From assembly GCA_004322375.1 (NCBI GenBank), contig SCUC01000043.1:1-8203 (forward strand): a stretch of DNA of 8,203 nt, in the 5' to 3' direction. Positions 4,948 to 8,203 of this stretch are shown here, one piece after another. The DNA comes from Bacteroidota bacterium. Lineage in GTDB: Bacteria; Bacteroidota; Ignavibacteria; UBA10030; SZUA-254. Within the stretch, counting starts at the first letter, position 1. Each line of letters opens with the position of its first letter. The translations under genes and the position numbers were made by a program. The notes beneath the pieces were generated by a model. The model was not told the origin of the DNA. It saw only the letters and a program-made list of their open reading frames with translations, and searched no databases.

Positions 4948-7900
4948 ATGAAAAAAGAAACGCTGTATAGCATTATTGCTCTGTTATTCATTACTTCCGG
5001 AGCGATAGGATTAGTTTATGAAATAGTCTGGTTTAAATACCTCTCCCTGTTTTTAGGAAACACGACCTATGCGCAATCCATTGTGCTGGCGTCCTTCATG
5101 GTGGGACTGGCAATCGGGGCAACTCTCTGGGGAAACAGGGCAGATTATGTCGAAAAACCACTCATCATCTATGCAATCCTTGAAATTCTGATCGGTGTGT
5201 ATTGTTTATTATACCCGTTCTTTTTTGAGTTCTTAAAAAGCACCTTTATCAACGTTGTTCTTTCGCTCGATCTTCCGAGCGACGGCACTTCCGTTCTGGC
5301 GTTAAAGCTGATAACAAGCGTCATCACGCTGCTCCCTCCCACCATCCTTATGGGCGGAACGCTCCCTGTTCTCGTTCGTCATATTTCTGAACGTATAGAA
5401 GAATCAGGAAAAAATATAGCAATCCTCTATTTTTTGAATAGCTTTGGCGCGGTAGTCGGTTCCTTCCTTGGTGGTTTTTTCTTCGTTCGTATCTTAGGGC
5501 TCGACCCAACGATTTATCTCGCCGCGACTCTCAACATTACAATCGGCATTGTGGCGTTGTTGCTTACAAAGATTAAAACCGAACATCACGAAATAGTTGA
5601 GGAGGCGGTCGAGGGTAAATCACCCAAACAATTTTCGAGAAAAGAAATTACAATCGCCTTTGTCGTTGCCGGCATATCGGGGTTATGTTCTATGATGTAT
5701 GAAGTCGGCTGGGTACGGCTTCTCATTCCCGTACTCGGTTCTTCGACGTATTCATTCTCAATCATGTTAGTCACCTTTATTTCCGGCATAACGATTGGAA
5801 GCTGGCTCGTCTCGAAACGTATAGATACGCTAAAGAATATGTTCGGATTTCTTGCCATCTGCCAATTCGGGGTTGTTGTTTCATTACTTGCTACGCTCCC
5901 CCTCTACGGGTATTTGCCCTACGCGTTCTGGCATACTTCACACATCCTTACCCGTTCAGGCACAACATACCCGCTCTTTCTCGCGATCCAGTTGTTGTTC
6001 ACCGTAGCGATCATGATTGTGCCGACAATTTTTCTCGGTATGAGTCTTCCTGTGGCAAGCAGGATTGCCGCAAACAACCTTTCATTTCTCGGGAAATCCG
6101 TTGGGAACATTTTTTCAGTAAACACCCTTGGCACTGTTGTCGGTTCACTTGGAGCCGGCTTAATGTTTATTCCTCTGATCGGCATCAGGCATACGATAGA
6201 GCTAGCTCTGGTGTTGAATTTGTTACTTGGCATTGTAGTGCTTATGAGCGATACGCTGTACGCAACAATGAAGAAATATCTTTCGCTCGGCTTCATTACT
6301 CTAGCAGTTGTGGGATATTTTATTATCTCGCCAGATTGGAGCCATGTCATTACGCTTTCCGGCGTGTTTCGGAACATCAACGATAATTCTCCTCCCCCTC
6401 AATCGTACGACGAATTCTTAAGACGCTCTATTCCGCCGGAAATTCTCTACTACAAGGAAGGAACAACGGCTTCCGTTGCCGTTGTGGTAAGTCAATCGCA
6501 GGCGTACTGGAAACAAAAAGTGCTGCTCATCAACGGCAAAGCCGACGCTTCCTCAAAAGGCGATATGCCGACGCAAGTTCTCCTTGCTCAATTTCCGAGT
6601 ATGCTTCACCCGAAGCCGGAATCTGCCCTCGTCATCGGGTTAGGCAGCGGGGCTACAGTCGGAAGCATTCTTTCGCATCCGGTCAAACATCTTGATTGTG
6701 TAGAAATATCTCCTGAAGTTGTAGAAGCGGAACAATTTTTCCGGGAAGTGAATCATCATCCTTTAGAAGACCCGCGCACAACATTATTTGTTGAAGATGC
6801 CCTCGCGTTTCTCAATTTAACAAAGCACAATTATGATATTATCGTAAGCGAACCATCCAATCCCTGGATTGCAGGCATCGGGAATCTCTACACGATAGAA
6901 TTTTTTGAGTTGTGTAAGCAGCATCTTCGACAAGATGGAATGATGGTACAGTGGTTTCATCTCTACGAAATGGATGATGAAACGCTCAGGTTAGTCTTCA
7001 ACACGTTTCAAACAGTGTTTCCGAATGTAACAGTGTGGCAGTCTTTCTCGACCGATGTTATTCTCATTGGTTCGGTAGAGCCAATCAAGCCGAATTTCCA
7101 AGCGATGAAGAAAAAATTTGAACTTTCACGGGTGAATTCCGACCTGGCAAATATCTCCATTACGAATCTGCCGGCGTTGCTTTCACTCCAAATTGTTTCG
7201 AAATACTCAGTTGCTGAATATACAGGTTATTGCGATGTCAACACAGAAAAACTTCCGTATCTTGAATATTGGGCGCCCCGTTCCTTTTTTATCAATGCGG
7301 GTGTGAACGAGTTTTCACGATTTGACGAGAGAGGCTCGCTCCTCCACTCCAATGTGCTATTGAAAAGCTACATCGCTCAACACGGATTAAGCGACTCTGA
7401 ACGACTCGATATTGCAAAGCTCCACACGTTGAGTAACAGGGGGTCCATGGCAATGGGATATGCTTTTTTACGCGATTATGTTGACGAGCATCCCGAAGAC
7501 GTTACAGCATTAGAGCTCTTAGCCGATGCAGCAGACCAATTAGGTCGCAAGGAAGAAAGCTTTTCCATAGCAGCTTCAATCCTTGCCAAAAATCCCGACG
7601 ACCCGGGAGCCAACGAAAAATACGGGTGGCTTTATTTTCTCAATCAAAAACCTGTAACCTCTTCTTTTACTAAAAACCGTCTTGTTATTTCCGAGCAAGC
7701 TCTCTTAAAAAGCATCTCGCTTGTAAATGATACTGTTGATCGTTACCGCTCAAAGCTGGGTGATATTTATTTTGGGATGGGGGACTATCAAAAAGCGATG
7801 GAAAATTATCGAAAAGTTCTCCAAATACGGCAACAATATCCGTCCGACCCGGCGTTACGGATGGATTTACTCCTATTTCATCTTGCAAAAGCAGCTCATC

Positions 7901-8037
7901 TTCTCGGTAAAGATGATGTAGCGTTAGGGTATATCATTCAATCCTTCTCGTTGAACCCGAACAATCAAGAGATGAAAGAACTCGGGTATAACATCTTTAT
8001 GAAAGCGGCGCAAAAAAATAAGTCGAAAGCGAAATAA
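4948..8037 (+). CDS. Fused membrane transporter-like / spermidine synthase-like protein with C-terminal TPRs
   Basis: 1029-residue integral membrane protein. Residues 1-460 hold about a dozen hydrophobic segments arranged as two related halves: residues 17-66 resemble 244-293 (SG...YE-W...LG--TY) and 128-206 resemble 357-433 (PT--LG--LPV...G-VVGS). A soluble domain follows (about 500-710) with the fold of spermidine synthases: EGTTASVAVV (504-513), SAM-type glycine loop LVIGLGSGATVG (561-572), acidic end of strand 2 VEISPEVVEAE (585-595), VEDALAFL (615-622) and SEPSNPWIAGIGNLYT (634-649). The C-terminus (about 830-1015) contains TPR-like helical pairs, clearest at LGDIYFGMGDYQKAMENYRKV (937-957). 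The architecture matches proteins named fused MFS/spermidine synthase. The DSxDP-type catalytic aspartates of true aminopropyltransferases are replaced by SEPSNP, so polyamine synthesis is doubtful and the function is unknown. The ATG at 4948 is chosen because the upstream extension overlaps the dehydrogenase. One base separates it from the carboxyltransferase gene. Confidence 0.88.
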   Translation: MKKETLYSIIALLFITSGAIGLVYEIVWFKYLSLFLGNTTYAQSIVLASFMVGLAIGATLWGNRADYVEKPLIIYAILEILIGVYCLLYPFFFEFLKSTFINVVLSLDLPSDGTSVLALKLITSVITLLPPTILMGGTLPVLVRHISERIEESGKNIAILYFLNSFGAVVGSFLGGFFFVRILGLDPTIYLAATLNITIGIVALLLTKIKTEHHEIVEEAVEGKSPKQFSRKEITIAFVVAGISGLCSMMYEVGWVRLLIPVLGSSTYSFSIMLVTFISGITIGSWLVSKRIDTLKNMFGFLAICQFGVVVSLLATLPLYGYLPYAFWHTSHILTRSGTTYPLFLAIQLLFTVAIMIVPTIFLGMSLPVASRIAANNLSFLGKSVGNIFSVNTLGTVVGSLGAGLMFIPLIGIRHTIELALVLNLLLGIVVLMSDTLYATMKKYLSLGFITLAVVGYFIISPDWSHVITLSGVFRNINDNSPPPQSYDEFLRRSIPPEILYYKEGTTASVAVVVSQSQAYWKQKVLLINGKADASSKGDMPTQVLLAQFPSMLHPKPESALVIGLGSGATVGSILSHPVKHLDCVEISPEVVEAEQFFREVNHHPLEDPRTTLFVEDALAFLNLTKHNYDIIVSEPSNPWIAGIGNLYTIEFFELCKQHLRQDGMMVQWFHLYEMDDETLRLVFNTFQTVFPNVTVWQSFSTDVILIGSVEPIKPNFQAMKKKFELSRVNSDLANISITNLPALLSLQIVSKYSVAEYTGYCDVNTEKLPYLEYWAPRSFFINAGVNEFSRFDERGSLLHSNVLLKSYIAQHGLSDSERLDIAKLHTLSNRGSMAMGYAFLRDYVDEHPEDVTALELLADAADQLGRKEESFSIAASILAKNPDDPGANEKYGWLYFLNQKPVTSSFTKNRLVISEQALLKSISLVNDTVDRYRSKLGDIYFGMGDYQKAMENYRKVLQIRQQYPSDPALRMDLLLFHLAKAAHLLGKDDVALGYIIQSFSLNPNNQEMKELGYNIFMKAAQKNKSKAK

Positions 8038-8038
8038 G

Positions 8039-8203
8039 ATGGCATCTATTGGCAGCGATATCAAGATAGAAAATAACGGCAAGCACTATCACGAATTCAA
8101 TCAGAAGCTTGTAACCGGTTTACGGGAAAAAGAAACCATCATCAAGCAAGGAGGCGGTGCAAAAGCTATTGAGAAGCTTCACAGTCGCGGAAAAATGACT
8201 GCA
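8039..8203 (+). CDS. Acyl-CoA carboxylase carboxyltransferase (beta) subunit, N-terminal fragment
   Basis: The frame opens with ATG one base after the preceding stop and runs off the right edge after 55 codons. The residues IIKQGGGAKAIEKLHSRGKMTA (34-55) match the conserved N-terminal segment of biotin-dependent carboxyltransferases (pattern GGG-K-IEK-H-RGK-TARERI), as in propionyl-CoA carboxylase PccB or methylcrotonyl-CoA carboxylase beta subunits. These transfer CO2 from carboxybiotin to an acyl-CoA. Which acyl-CoA is used cannot be judged from the fragment; MeaB nearby favours propionyl-CoA, while the dehydrogenase upstream would also fit a leucine-type carboxylase. No ribosome site is obvious, consistent with coupling to the large fused membrane protein gene. 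Confidence 0.78.
   Translation, partial: MASIGSDIKIENNGKHYHEFNQKLVTGLREKETIIKQGGGAKAIEKLHSRGKMTA

Noticed and set aside
5919..6380. 153-codon open frame on the - strand within the fused membrane protein gene.
   Set aside because: It is antisense to a well-supported coding region with conserved motifs and shows no recognisable domain.

Overview
The window looks like a bacterial chromosome segment of moderate GC content with tightly packed genes. Most starts lack a strong Shine-Dalgarno. The gene content and the style of the short dispersed repeat fit a Bacteroidota/Ignavibacteria-type organism, but no rRNA or other phylogenetic marker is present, so this is a weak inference.

Region 1 (1-2707, + strand) holds three genes in a near-contiguous run. 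The first is the 3' part of a type II restriction endonuclease with an EcoRII-C/PspGI-like catalytic core, open to the left edge and much more AT-rich than what follows. Next comes a short-chain dehydrogenase-type NAD-dependent sugar epimerase (GalE-like). The third is a MeaB/ArgK GTPase, the chaperone of B12-dependent methylmalonyl-CoA mutase.

Region 2 (2708-3772) is an accessory insertion zone. It contains a HicA-HicB toxin-antitoxin module on the - strand. The hicA toxin gene is split by a 170-bp MITE-like element with 38-bp imperfect terminal inverted repeats, and a TAA trinucleotide flanks the element at (or within one base of) each end. Removing the element plus one TAA copy and one extra base restores a complete 87-codon hicA, whose stop overlaps the hicB start as ATGA. 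This is direct evidence that the element inserted into a formerly intact gene.

Region 3 (3773-8203, + strand) is a dense operon. It has an acyl-CoA dehydrogenase of the short-chain type, then a 1029-residue membrane protein combining two copies of a multi-helix transporter-like unit, a spermidine-synthase-like methyltransferase fold and a TPR tail. One base after its stop begins the N-terminus of an acyl-CoA carboxylase carboxyltransferase subunit, cut by the window edge.

MeaB, the acyl-CoA dehydrogenase and the carboxyltransferase together suggest short/branched-chain acyl-CoA or propionyl-CoA breakdown through methylmalonyl-CoA. The mutase itself and the biotin carboxylase are not in the window. 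The role of the large fused membrane protein inside this operon is not evident. It lacks the canonical aspartates of polyamine aminopropyltransferases.
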